A stretch of 64,000 nt of DNA from positions 42,633,218-42,697,217 of the forward strand of contig JAKSZU010000012.1 in the NCBI GenBank assembly GCA_026018925.1, read 5' to 3'. This document shows, one piece after another, positions 51,563 to 62,837 of this stretch. The position numbers and the translations under genes were made by a program. Source of the stretch: Tupaia tana (lineage: Eukaryota > Chordata > Mammalia > Scandentia > Tupaiidae). The notes under the pieces are model-generated. The model saw only the letters and a list, made by a program, of their open reading frames with translations. It did no database searches and was not told the DNA's origin. How positions within the stretch are numbered: the stretch's first letter is position 1; every line of letters starts with the position of its first letter.

Positions 51563-52060
51563 GGTGCCCGTGGGGGCCGCGTGCCTGGGGCGCCCGCATT
51601 GCCCTAGCCCGGCGGCGCCAGGGGCGGCGGCAGCCAGAGCCCCATGGCGCGGGCCCGGGCGCGGCGGGCGGGGACCGGGCGCGGGGGGCGGCTCCTCCGC
51701 TGCCCCCTCCCGAGCCCTGGGCGCAGGCAGCGCAGCGCAGCGCCGCGGCGGCAGCGGCTGCCGGAGGAGCCTGGCGGGCGGGTGGCCGGTGGCCGCAGCG
51801 GCGGCGGGGACGACGGGGGTAGCGGGGGGCCGGGCCCGGGCTGGCGGGCGGGCAGCTCATGTGACCCAGACACGCGCTCCCCACCGGGCCGAGGCGGGGG
51901 CGGGGCGGGGGGGGGGGGGAGAGGCCGCCGGCGGGGCCCGCCCCCTCCACACACCCCCTCCCGCCACGGCAGGGGAAAGGGGACGCACCGCCCAGGGGGC
52001 CGGGCTCCCAGGTCGCCGCCACCAGAACCCGGAGGGCGGGGCGCTGCCCGGTGGCGAGGC
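51440..52060 (-). promoter_or_regulatory. VEGFB: VEGFB CpG-island promoter
   Basis: CpG- and G-rich sequence covers VEGFB exon 1 and its long upstream region, with a G-run at 51907-51919 and many CCGCCCC/GGGCGGGG boxes. It reaches to within about 60 bp of the DNAJC4 poly(A) signal. Confidence 0.7.
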
Positions 52061-52117
52061 CCGGGCAGGGGGCGCTGAGCCTGAAGAAGGGAACCTGACA
52101 CGAGCTCTGAGAATCAC

Positions 52118-52123
52118 TTTATT
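52118..52123 (-). terminator. DNAJC4: DNAJC4 poly(A) signal
   Basis: AATAAA on the minus strand, 80 bp after the DNAJC4 stop codon and followed by a GTGATTCTC region. The 3'UTR is very short. Confidence 0.85.
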
Positions 52124-52202
52124 GCACGTGTTTGGGGGAGTGGGTGGTCCTGGTAAGGAACCAAGGAAAGAACACACTGCTGACCGCATCCAGGTGAGCC
52201 CC

Positions 52203-55200
52203 TCAGGGGCTGGTATCCGGGGGCACAATCCCTGTGCTTTCGGGAGAGCTGGGTGGTGATGGAGGTTGCTTCTGCCTCTGCCGGCGCTCCTGCTGGAGCC
52301 TGGCTCTATTGGCCCTGGAGGAGAGAGAATCTGGGTGTCTGGGTCAGTCTTGGAGAATGGTACCAGGACTGGGAGCAGGGGGCAGGATGGAGCAGACAGA
52401 CCTGGCCCGCGCCCGTGTGTCATTGTAGATGGCTGTGATGATCCGATCCTTTTCATCCATGAAGCTGCGGTGTACCTGCTCCAACTTTCTGCAAGGGGGT
52501 TATAGTTGACCCTAGGACGCCAATACTTGCTGTCACCCAAGTCTTGCCCCCTTCCACCCCACTCTGGGATTGCACAGCTGTATACCCGTGCGGACCTCAG
52601 CCTAACCCTATCTATGATAGGTGGGGGGCGGGGGCCAGAGTGGATTGTCCAGAGTCCAGTGACGTCCCAGGTCCCTGGTACTCTCGCTGAAGGTAATAAC
52701 AATGTATCTGAATGTGAGTGCTCTTCTCGCAAAACTAAGTGTGCATCTAGCGCTGTTCCTGACCTGGGCAGACTGCTAGCAGTGGGCACTGGCCCATAGG
52801 TATCTTTGCTGCCGAAAATGTGTGTCATGACATGCGTGAAAGTGGTTAGGGAGTCAACCAACTCCAAAGGAATGGGGACAATTGCTGGTGAGGCCCGGGT
52901 TCAATGCATATGTTTTTTGTGCACGACTTTGTCTGGCTCCAGCCCTTCCTGACAGCCAGCACCAAATAATTACACTCACATTACAGGACACTGAAAATGA
53001 TAACACTAGCCCTTTACTAAGTAAGGAAAGGTTCCAGAGACAAATTTCATGCAACTTCTAACTTGAGGGACACGGTCTGCAGGCCACTGAGTGCTATGGA
53101 TGGCTGACTGACCCTGGCCACACTGGGATTCACCCACCTCCTGCCTCTGCCCATCACCCTGGGGAAGGCAGGGATGCACCTGAAGGCCACGTAGTGCAGG
53201 CCCATGCCTGCCAGCATGAGCAGAAGGCAGTACCCCAGTACACGCTGGTTGTGCTTGTGCTGCTGCTGCCTTGCCTGGGCCCCCTGTGGCCTCACATCAT
53301 GAAACTGGGCCCAGTAATGTGCATTGGGGTGTGTCCAGGAGCTGCTGTGAGACAGAGAAGGGACTGTTTAGAGATAATGTTCCCCAGAAGATCTGGAGAT
53401 GGGGGACATGCTAGGGACAGGACTGCTGTACCTGTGTGTCTGTTTGGCAGAGTTGGGGTGGGCTGTGGTTCCTGGAGGCCTTGGTGGACTGGCTGAGCGG
53501 AGCTGGTGGTCATAGCTGCGGCGGCTCTGCTCCCGGCTGAGCACGTGGTATGCCTCATTCAGCTCCACAAAGCGGCTGTGCAGGGCTGGGTTCCCAGGGT
53601 CCCGGTCGGGATGCAGCTGGGGCAGGACAGGACTCTCCTTATCTCCCTTGCCATGTCCCTTCCCAAGACCCTTTCAGATAATGTCCACCCACAAGGGCTC
53701 ACATCACTCCCAGAGACCCCATCTGGACAGTGACCCTCACTCTCGGGCCTGTCCTCCTCTCTAAAAGGCCAGGGGATCAGGAAGCACAGACACCTGCCCC
53801 CGCCCCCCGCTCCATTCAAGCCCTCCCCACCTGCCAGCCCTCCCATTCTCACCATATGCCCACGTCTAGGTTTCTCAAGAGCAGTGAGGCAGGTGAAGAA
53901 AACCAAGCCCAGCCCATCAGACAGGCTCCTGCCTCCCACCTTTCCTCTGACCTGGCCAGACCTCTGCCCCTTGAGCACCTCCTACTCCTTGCAGGCTGGA
54001 GGACTGGGGTACCAGCCAGAGATACAAGTCTGTTCCTGAGAATGTGGAGGGCACCCCCCCATCTGGTTCCTATTTCCTCTTCCCACCTCCCCACCATAAG
54101 GGCACGGGTACCTCTTTGGACTTGGTGAAGAAAGCTCGCTTAACTTCTTCAGGACTGGCACCAGGATGTACCCCCAACAGTTCATAATAATTACTGGAGC
54201 CAGACCTGTGAAAAGAGGCCCAAGCCTGCAAGGGTGGAGAGAGCCCAGAGGATGCTACTGCCCTGTCCCCCCCAGCTTCCTTAGGCTGCACACTTCAGCT
54301 CTGTGACCAAGGGCTGAGGGTGCTGAGGCAGGTCCCAAGACAAATCTATTCTTCAGATCACCCCTCCATTTGGAGTGTTTTCGGCACAGTGCAGATCAGG
54401 ACTTCTCAAAGTGTAGTGCTCAGGTCCCTTGTATCAGTAAGGTCTGAAAAGCTTGTTTAATAAACAGATTCCTTGAGGCCAGCAGGTAGAGTGGTGGTTA
54501 AGGGTGCTGGACTCCCACATGGCCGACTGTGGTTTGAGTCTCAGACCTTTCTGATGGCTTGCGCGCTCGCTCTCTCTCTCCCTCCCTCTCTGGTTAAATT
54601 AAAATAAATAAATAAAGAAAGTTAAATAAAATAATTCTTTAAAAAGAAGAAGGGAAAAATAAATAAATAAATAAACCCAGATTCCTGAGCCCTATCTCAT
54701 AGGTCAGAATCTCCAGAGAAAGGCCCACAAATCTGCTTTTTTTGTACCCAACACCTGTGTGTACCCCTCAGTGGGATATGCACAAGGATGCTCTGCAACC
54801 ATTAGAATTGTGGGACGAGCACTGAGTTTGCCCTGAGCTCAAATTTTTTTTTTTTTTTTTTTTTTTTTGGAGAGGTTTTAGCTATAGAGCACGTGCACTC
54901 GCCAGACAGAGACAGAAAGCGAGAAATCACCCCCCAGAGGGGAATGCCACACCGCAATCCCTTCTCCTCCATTCTCCTCTCGGGATCTTGTGCACGCACA
55001 CACACGCACCTGGCATGAGTTTAAGCCACCAGGTCCGGGACTCAAACCACGGTCGACTACGTGGGAGTCCAGCAACATAGACATCATGCTAACTGCTGGT
55101 CCCATGAGCTCAAATTCTTGGTCTGCCACTTAACTGTGACATTAGAGGTGAGCTCTTAATCTCTGATCTTCAGTGTCCTCAGCAGTGAAGGTGAGCATTC

Positions 55201-55436
55201 CCTGAGACAAGCCTGTAAGGAACCTGCCACGGAGTAGCGAGATCACAACTACCTGGCACATAAGACAGGGCTTAGAGCTGGGCAGTCCCTCAACGGAATC
55301 CCTACACACACACACACAGCAGCCGGCCCGGCCCCCGATGCTCAACTCACCGCTGCCCGGCGGCTGCTCCGAGGAGCCGTGTATGGGGGCTGCGGAGCCA
55401 CAGTCGGCACAGGTGCAGGGACAACAGGGGAGGCAT
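52203..55436 (-). CDS. DNAJC4: DNAJC4, membrane J-domain protein
   Basis: Coding exons are 55351-55436, 54112-54205, 53432-53616, 53180-53341, 52402-52488 and 52203-52314, 241 residues as in human. It is a DnaJ/HSP40 co-chaperone expected to stimulate HSP70 through its J domain (about residues 34-98, YYELLGVHPGAS and the catalytic HPD at 62-64). One predicted transmembrane helix follows (about 156-175, VLGYCLLLMLAGMGLHYVAF), then a charged Arg/Gln-rich tail. The N-terminus (MPPLLSLHLCRLWLRS) is basic and could target mitochondria or membranes. The exon 5 donor is GTCTGT, a weak site. A 5'UTR exon ending at 55771 contains an out-of-frame ATG. The cluster is head-to-tail with NUDT22 upstream and VEGFB downstream. 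Confidence 0.97.
54474..54676 (+). repeat. SINE type S in DNAJC4 intron 1
   Basis: A plus-strand copy with an extended AAATAAATAAAT tail, flanked by CAGATTCCTTGAG / CAGATTCCTGAG. Confidence 0.9.
54842..55104 (-). repeat. SINE type L in DNAJC4 intron 1
   Basis: An inverted copy with a T23 run, flanked on both sides by GAGCTCAAAT. Confidence 0.92.
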
Positions 55437-55739
55437 GGCGGAGGGCGGGCAGCTGGGGAAAGGAAGCCACCAAAAAGAGTGCATTGGGGACAGACTGCAA
55501 GCTCCCCGGGGGGCAGAGGGAGGGGGCTTGGCCCCGTTTTCTCACGAAGAAAGACTGAAGCAGGCCCTGGGAGAGGAGGACCTCCTTGCTCAGAACCAGA
55601 ACCCCGTGCCCTGGACCTGCCTCCGCCTCTGAGCTGGACGTCAGGGACCCTCCGCTGCACTGGTCTACTGTCTGAACAGACTGGGACACAGAGACCCCTT
55701 CCCCACCCAGGGACCTTGGCGGGCGACCAAAGGAAGGGC

Positions 55740-55960
55740 CACAACCAAGCTCCGCCCCCGTCGTACTCACTGACTCCGCGACTGCCATTTCCTGCGCCCA
55801 CTCAGCTCCGCCCCACGCTCTGATTGGCTTTTACACCAGGGCCACGCCTACCGAGCCCGTGCGGAGGAGCGGTGAAGGCCCCGCCCCCGTACGCCTATTG
55901 GCCACGCACGGACCCACCCACGGAAACTGAGGCCGCCGGACTGGCTGAACTGCGCGGGCG
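55740..55960 (-). promoter_or_regulatory. DNAJC4: DNAJC4 promoter
   Basis: CpG-rich sequence with CCGCCCC boxes and two inverted CCAAT boxes (ATTGG at 55823-55827 and 55897-55901). It lies upstream of a probable 5'UTR exon whose donor is GTGAGT after 55771; the coding exon then begins at 55452. Confidence 0.65.
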
Positions 55961-56288
55961 CCCACCGCGAAGCTGCCAGAACAGAGGCTGACCCTGTGAG
56001 GCTTCTGGCCCAGCCGTGGTCCCTCTATTCCGTCACTGTTGTTCCGCTCTTGCACAGAGGGACGTTTCACGCGGTTGTTTCTATCATCCCATAGTCATCC
56101 CAGAACCCGCAGTAGAGGTACGACCCTCGCCCCAGCTTGCGGAGGGGAAAACTGAGGCCGATCTGTTGTTTTGTTTTGTTTCCAAATCACTTGTCCTGTC
56201 TCTCTCATCACCCAGGGCGCTCCCAGAGAGAGGTCCCTTTCTGTCTTAGGCAAACAGCCAATGCCAACGGAATCCAAGAATAAAGTCC

Positions 56289-56294
56289 TTTATT
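56289..56294 (-). terminator. NUDT22: NUDT22 poly(A) signal
   Basis: AATAAA on the minus strand, 43 bp after the NUDT22 stop codon. Confidence 0.82.
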
Positions 56295-56336
56295 GTTTTC
56301 AGAGCTGAGATGATAGGCTGGGGACCTTAAGGTGAC

Positions 56337-59300
56337 TCAGGTAGGACTTCCCCAGACACGGTTGTAAAGGAGGATGGCACCTTTGGCGGAGGGGCAGAGC
56401 TCAGTCCACATCTCAGTCTCCTGCAGTATGGGCAGGTTCTGTGGGGAGACAGTGAGGCCCAGATATACAGCCCTTACCACATCTGCCAGGATCATGCACA
56501 GAACTCCTGAGTCTCAGAGCCCTCTGACTGCTCTATCCTGGAAAGACCTAATAAGGATACTGAGGAGGGGGACCAGCAGATGGCATAATGGTTATGTTGC
56601 TGGACTCCCACGTGGTCAACCATGGTTTGAGTCCCAGACCCAGCAGCTTAAAACTCATGGAGGGCACATGTGCGTGTGTGCCCAAAATCTCGAGAGGAAA
56701 ATAGAGAAGGGATTGTGGTGTGGTCCTCCCCCATGGGGGTGATTTCTTGCTTTCTGTCTCTCCAGAAAGCACATACGCCCTATAACAAAAAACAAAACAA
56801 AACAAAATAAAAAATAAAACACCTCTCTCTCTTAAAAAATAAAAGAGTACTGAAGAGGTCCCTAACCTCTCCCTTGGGCTGAGGGCAAGCCTTGTGATCC
56901 AGAAACGTGTGGGAGTTCCCCATCCAACCAAGCCAACATCCCCCTCCCACATATAAGACATGTACCAGGCCGCTTTGTGGGTCCCAACCCTGGCATTTAA
57001 TAAAGTAGCAGTTTGTCACCCCACACCTGTGTCTCCACAAAGATAATTCCTGTAGACTCGTGGGCCTCGGGGCCCCCATGCAGGTAATGCTCCTTCACCT
57101 GCTCAGAAGTCAGGCTGCACCTGGACAAGGACATGAGGGTGGCTTGCTCCTACAGAGTCCCCATGAAGCCCCAGCTGCTTCAGCCCCTCCCATCACCACC
57201 CACCTACCCCAGAACCAGCATCCTGTGTTCCCAAGTTCACTCACTGAATGTAGAACTCGGCACTGGCACGGCCGGCACTGGTCTCATTGCAAGCGATGCC
57301 CAACAGCAGGGGCTGGCTCAGGGTGGACAGTGGCAGGTTCACCTGGGGGGGGAGGGCGGGGAGGTCCCACCTATCAGGGTCCACTGCCCTCATTCCTGCC
57401 CCTTCAATGGAACACAGCCTGTTACCCTTGTACAGCATTTTATAGTTTGGAGCTCAAGTGCCCAGCATCACAGATCGTCAGGTTTGGGGCATGTTTGTTT
57501 TACATATAGGAAAATTAAGACAGAAAGTTTTGAACGAGTTTCCCAAGGTCTCCCAGGAAAGTCAATTTAATAACTAGAATTCCCATTTACTCCTCTTTCA
57601 ACAAATCCGGGGAAGACCCTGAAGCTCAGGGACTTGAGGGCTAGAATGCCTCAATTCCATGTACGCCTCGCTGCAAAGCCAAGTTCTTCCTTCCAGGCAG
57701 TCAGTTGCCTGCAGGCCCTCCTGCCAGCCCAGGTCTATGGAATTCTGGCAAGTTCTACCCCTCTCTTCACACCCACCACCCTGTCTAACCCACCTCTCAC
57801 TCACCTCATCACAGATTTCCTGCAGGATACTGGAGAAGAGCTCATGTACCACCAGCTCCCCAGGGAGGTCCTTGTGCTGGGGTCTGCCGCCAGGGCACAG
57901 GGCCTGTAAGAGGTCTGGCTCAGCTCCTGCTCTCCACCTCTTTCCCGCCCTGTCCGTCCCCAAACTTGCCGGCCCTGAGGGCCTGGTGTGGGCACAGGGT
58001 AAGAATCCTGGTGCCCCACTAACCCAGACCTTCCTTTTCCAGATGGACAACCAGAGGTCTAGCTATGATGGGGTCACCACGGGGTTGGAGATGAGGTAGG
58101 GCAGCTGTCTCTTCTGCCCATTCTCCTGTTTCCATGGGTCTGGGCAAGGGTCGGGAGGGAAGCTGCACTGCTGCCCTGAGCAGACTTTCAGAGAAACACC
58201 AGGCCAATTTTCACTTTAAGTGATGACAAAACCAAAGTTAGGAGGGTTTGGAAATCCAGCTCCCGGGCCAGCCTGGATCCCATGTGGCTAACTGCTATTT
58301 GAACTCCAGACCCTACAGTTGAGAAACACACTGGGCACAAGTGTGTGCTTGCCTGGGGAGCTAGAGAAAGGATTGCAGTGTGAACGTGCTCCACGGTGGA
58401 AGGGTGGAGAGTGATTTCTCACTTCCCCTCTCTCTCTGTCTCTAGCGAGTGCATGTACACTCTGGCAAATTGAAAAAAAAAAAAAACAAAAACGCTTAAG
58501 GCCAGGCATGGAGGTTAAGGTGCTAGATTCCCACATGGCTGGCTCCAGTTCTCAGTTCCCAACACAATGGCTAAAAAAATCATGCTGGGATGGGACCAGC
58601 AGTTGGCATAATGGCTGTGGCTGGACTCCCATGTAGTGGAATGAAATTCGAGTCCTGGACCCAGTGGCTTAAACTCACGACAGGCGTATGTGCGTGCATG
58701 CCCAAGATCCCGAGAGGAGAATGGAGGAGAAGGGATTGCGGTGTGGCCATCCCCCCTGGGGGGTGATTTCTCGCTTTCTGTCTCTCTGTCTCTCTCTGTC
58801 TTTCTGGTGAGTGCATGTGCCCTGTAGCAAAAATCTCTCAAAAATTCATGCTGGGAAAAGAGGGGGTTGTGGCATGGCTATCCCCTGCTGGGGGTGACTT
58901 CTCCCTTTTCCTATCTCTGTCTCTCTCCAGTGAGTACTTGATCCCTATGGCAAAAACCTGGGGGGAGGGGAAGACGTAGGGCCAACGCATGGTGTGGCAG
59001 TTAAAGTGGCTGGCCACATGGTCAACCTCCTGGTTCAAGTCCTACACGACTTGAGAAACATACCAGGCACTGCACAAGGGTGCCCAAAATTGAGAAAGGA
59101 GGGAAAGGTGGAGAAGAAAGGATTGTAAAATGACTATTTCCCATGGAGGGATGCTTTCTCACTTTCTCTGTCTCTCTGGCAAGTGTATGCACTCTCTGGC
59201 AATTAAAAGAAAAAATTTAGCTTCCCTGAACTGTCTGGGGTTTCGTGCCTTTGTGCCAAGACTGGCATCTCACCTGCGGCTCAGGGTGCCCACCAGGCAC

Positions 59301-59753
59301 ATCTACCAGTCCGGGGGCCTCAGCAACCCGCAGAGAGCGGCGCAGGAAGACAAGGAAGTCATCACTGGTGGCTAGTGCTGCGCCCACTCCCAGCGGGTCC
59401 GCAAGGTAGGCTTGCTTGTCACCCCAGTCAGCAGCCCCCTGCTGTCGCAGCCAGGCAGCCGAGCTGGCCCAGTTGGTGCCCAGGAAATCTCTGTAGGAAG
59501 TAAGGCCCAGGCGCAGGAGCAACTGTGTCCCTGATGAGCCAATGGGCACAAGGGTGGCTGACTGCAGGCGGAACTTAGGGGCGTCAAAGAGCCAGGGCTG
59601 GGCCTGTCGCCGGGTCTCCCAGATGGCAGTGATGGCCTTGTCTCCACCTGGCAGTGGACGACGGTCGTGGGCAGGGCTCAACTCGACCCATACTTGCTCC
59701 TGGGACAGTCCCCCCGGAGGGCATTGCAGCAGCAGGGACACCTGAGGGTCCAT
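56337..59753 (-). CDS. NUDT22: NUDT22, UDP-glucose/galactose diphosphatase
   Basis: Coding exons are 59274-59753, 57805-57903, 57245-57342, 57027-57120 and 56337-56438, 290 residues. NUDT22 is a Nudix-fold hydrolase that splits UDP-glucose and UDP-galactose to UMP and sugar 1-phosphate. The long first exon carries the N-terminal fold ([19 protein letters not shown]). The Nudix-like box runs from GGHPEPQ (154-160) across the exon boundary to [18 protein letters not shown] (from 178), with His where the classical box has Arg, as in human. The chain stops after GSPT, 13 residues earlier than I recall for human. The codon after Thr is TGA, and the following frame still resembles the human tail (LRSPA vs LGSPA). 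The coding start is 0.84 kb from the TRPT1 start, in divergent orientation. Confidence 0.96.
56569..56846 (+). repeat. SINE type L in NUDT22 intron 4
   Basis: A plus-strand copy, GGGGACCAGCAGATGGCATAATGG to CCTATAACAAAAAAC, with an ACAAAACAAA tail. Imperfect flanks (GATACTGAGGAGG / AGTACTGAAGAGG) suggest the target site. Confidence 0.87.
58256..59214 (+). repeat. SINE cluster with one nest in NUDT22 intron 1
   Basis: Plus-strand older type L at 58256-58488. A second older type L (58498-58591 and 58848-58975) is split by a young type L (58592-58847), with TCATGCTGGGA duplicated at the breakpoints. A third older type L lies at 58976-59214. Confidence 0.88.
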
Positions 59754-59959
59754 GGTCTAGACAGAGCGGCTCTAGAGGAGGGTACAGGCAGGCCTGTCAC
59801 CCCGAGGGGACTTACGGCCACCCCCGCCCGGCAGCAGGTTCCCTCTGCCACAGACCTCCTGAGGGTATCCCAAGCCCTTCTGCGCCCGTCTTCCCCATTC
59901 CTTGGCAATAAAGCGCCCTATCATCTCTGCAAGAGCTCCAAGCCCGGCTGAAGGCCTGA

Positions 59960-60330
59960 AATCCTTGCTGCCATAAATGCCCAGGATTCTGGGGAATCTC
60001 TACCGCCCAGAGATCTTGGGTCCAGTCACCCCCAAATGCCCATGCCCCCAAACCCAAGGGTTCTGCCTCCAACCCGGGACACGCCGGGACCCTCCTTCCA
60101 GGGTCCGGAAGCTCCAGCCAGCACCAAGCTCTTGACACACACCGGCAACTGGGCTCGTAGGCTCCGCCCCTTTCCCCGAAGCGGAAATGCCAGCGCCCCT
60201 CTAACGTGGCTTCTCATTGGTCAGTCCCGGCGCTGTGGGCTCGCCAGGCTTGTGGTCAGTGTTGCTGCGGTGGGGAACTTGTCTGTCGGTCCTGACCAGC
60301 GGACGCTTCCGCCTTGTTATCCTGCACGTC
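59960..60330. promoter_or_regulatory. NUDT22/TRPT1 divergent promoter region
   Basis: The 0.84 kb between the two start codons holds a CpG-rich core with CCGCCCC (about 60166) and an inverted CCAAT box (ATTGG 60216-60220). Both genes probably start from it in opposite directions, each with a 5'UTR exon. Confidence 0.65.
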
Positions 60331-60597
60331 CGCCCCGCCTGCCGCGGAGCGTCTCCGAGAGCCTGGAGTGCAGGGACCCAGAGTCCCTGGGCTCCGGGCG
60401 ACCTTGGGCAAGTCTTACTTGCTGGGCCTTAGTTTCTCTAACTGCACCAGAGAGTTGGGGGGTAGAGAAAGAATTTAACCTGTGTAACCCGCTCCCAGAG
60501 CTCACATCCTGAGATTTTGTAAGTTTCTGGGCTGAGTGGGGACATGGGAGGATCCTTAAAACCATCCCACCCGTCACTGCTCCCACAGGTCTTGGCC

Positions 60598-62485
60598 ATG
60601 TACGGCTCTGGAGGAAGGCGGCTGGAAGCAGCAGGGCCCAGATGTAGAAAGGCTCACAGACCCCGGGAACAGGTGCCCTTCTCTCCACCCCCTTCCATGG
60701 CAGGAGGACAGGGGAGGGGGACTCAGAGCCCTGGCTCCCTGGGAAATGACGGTGCGGTAGGGGTGAGGAGCTGATGGGTTATTCTATTCCTGGAGACCAC
60801 GGGACTCCTTTTCCCCTGGTCTCCGTCTGCTGCTGGTCACTCAGGGTTCAGGGTGGGCAGCAGGCCGGGTCATCACAGAGACCAGGGGCCACTGCTGGAC
60901 TCTTGCAGGACCGTGATGTGCAGCTGTCCAAGGCACTGTCGTACGCTCTGCGCCACGGGGCCTTGAAACTGGGGCTCCCCATGGGGGCTGGTGAGTGAGG
61001 GTCTTGGAGACTGGAGCAGGGAGCGATGTGAGCCAATCTGTGATTGACACCACTGGCCCAGGAGGAAGGCGCAGAGGGTGCATCCTCTCGGTGTTCAGAG
61101 CCCCATATTGAGTCCACACAGATTGGGAGAGGAGCCCCATTTTAGCTGGGCCTGGTGATGCCCTCTCTGGCCAAGCAGCCACTTAAACACCTATCCCAAC
61201 CTGAGGGAGGGCACAGAGGGGAGGTTTGGGCAGCTGCCAGGTGCAGCGTCTGCTCTGGGCCAGGTTCTGTGCTAAGCACGTTATCTTTGTGATCTCCACA
61301 AAGAGGCCACAAGGATGAAGCCCATTGACCATCCCCCCCACCCCCGCCCCGGCTGCCCCTCCCCCCCCCCCACCCCCGCTATCTCTGGCCTAGGCTGGAA
61401 CAAGGCTGGTCCCTAAGGTCCTGCCTGCCTACAGATGGCTTCGTGCCCCTGCGTGCCCTCCTGCAGCTGCCCCAGTTCCGCAGCTTCTCAGCTGAAGATG
61501 TGCAGCGCGTGGTGGACACCAGCGAGAAGCAGCGCTTTGCCCTGTTGCCTGGGGACCCCAGCACCGGCCCTCTCATCCGAGCCAATCAAGGCCACTCCCT
61601 GCAGGTGGGGGTTTAGAGGGCAAATGTGACGGCAAACGGCAGGACTCCTGGTGAAGGGGTCTCACTGCTGCCCATTCGACCACCCATTCCAGGTACCTGA
61701 GTTGGAGCTGGTGCCCCTGGAGACGCCACAGGCCCTACCCCCCATGCTAGTCCATGGTACTTTCTGGAAGCACTGGCCATCCATCTTGCTCAAAGGCCTG
61801 TCCTGCCAGGGAAGGACGCACATCCACCTGGCCCCAGGATTGCCAGGAGACCCTGGTGTCATCAGTGGTCAGTGCCCACCCCTCCACCAGTTACTTCCAG
61901 CCACTCTGCCCCCACCCAGTTCCTCCCAAGGTCCTCAGTATCCCCGTTTGAGGTCGTCCCACATCCTGCTTGGAGAAGCACCCTCCGTGCTCTACAGCCC
62001 AGGACCGCAGTCCCCCACTCTGGGTGTCTCTCCAGGGATGCGGCTGAGTTGTGAAGTGGCTGTGTTCATCAACGGACCCCTGGCCCTGGCAGGTGAGTCT
62101 GGACACAGGAGGTACTGCCCTCAGCCTCGGGGAGGGCATGGGACACGTCTCTGGCTCTGTTACAGATGGAATCCCCTTCTTCCGCTCTGCCAATGGGGTG
62201 ATCCTGACTCCAGGGAATGCCGATGGCTTCCTGCTTCCCAAGTACTTCAAGGAGGCCTTGCAGCTGCGCCCTACCCGTGAGAACCATGCCTCTGACTTTT
62301 GTGCCCGAAGCCTGTGACCTTCTACCCTCATCTTGTGACCAGCCCCCAGCCGACTCAGGACTCCCTTTTTCTAACTAACTATGTCTGTTCCAGGAAAGCC
62401 CCTCTCCTTGGCTGGTGGTAAAGAGACAGAGTGTCAGAGTGGTCCCAAGCACAGCCCCAGACCAAGAAGGATGACCCAACAATAA
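60598..62485 (+). CDS. TRPT1: TRPT1, tRNA/RNA 2'-phosphotransferase 1
   Basis: Coding exons are 60598-60672, 60909-60990, 61435-61604, 61693-61867, 62036-62092, 62166-62276 and 62394-62485, 253 residues as in human. It belongs to the KptA/Tpt1 family, which uses NAD+ to remove a 2'-phosphate from RNA splice junctions and, in vertebrates, can ADP-ribosylate RNA ends. Family landmarks are LSKALSYALRHGALKLGL (Arg40-His41), IRANQGHS (100-107), VHGTFWKHWPSILLKGL and GRTHIHLAPGLPGDPGVISG. The N-terminal 25 residues are basic and low in complexity. An acceptor at 60587-60588 lies ahead of the start codon, so exon 1 is non-coding. The stop codon TAA lies inside the poly(A) hexamer, leaving almost no 3'UTR. 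Confidence 0.97.
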
Positions 62486-62486
62486 A
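62481..62486 (+). terminator. TRPT1: TRPT1 poly(A) signal overlapping the stop codon
   Basis: AATAAA includes the TAA stop codon (62483-62485) of TRPT1. Confidence 0.85.
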
Positions 62487-62489
62487 ATA

Positions 62490-62495
62490 TTTATT
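62490..62495 (-). terminator. FERMT3: FERMT3 poly(A) signal
   Basis: TTTATT on the plus strand is AATAAA for FERMT3, 342 bp after its stop codon and 3 bp from the TRPT1 signal on the other strand. Confidence 0.75.
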
Positions 62496-62837
62496 TATAA
62501 AAGAAATTTGAAAAAGTGACAAGAAAGAAACTCCAGTTCTAAACCATGATTCATTATCCTGTAGCTACCTCTGGTCCTCCCATGTGCCCAGAGACTAGGT
62601 TGGGGATGCCAGCCTCAGCCGTGCAGACAAGGCAGTCACTGTGCCAGCTTAGGGCCTACCGTCCACAACTTGGGTGATGGCAGAGTCTGCTCCCTGGTCT
62701 GCATAAAGCCCCCAGTGACAGCGTGTGAGTGTGCCCAGCTTGTGCGTGTCTGGAGAGGGTGTGGGACACCGAGTCCCAGTGGGTGTGGGCATGGGAGTGG
62801 CCATGGCTGGTGGTAAGCAGGGCAGGGCTGTCAGCCC

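Noticed and set aside
51857-52867. A 336-codon minus-strand open frame
   Set aside because: It spans DNAJC4 exons 5-6, their introns, the poly(A) signal and the VEGFB CpG island in one frame. It is a product of GC-rich composition.
56279-56284. Plus-strand AATAAA next to the NUDT22 signal
   Set aside because: No plus-strand gene ends here; it is the complement side of an AT-rich word.
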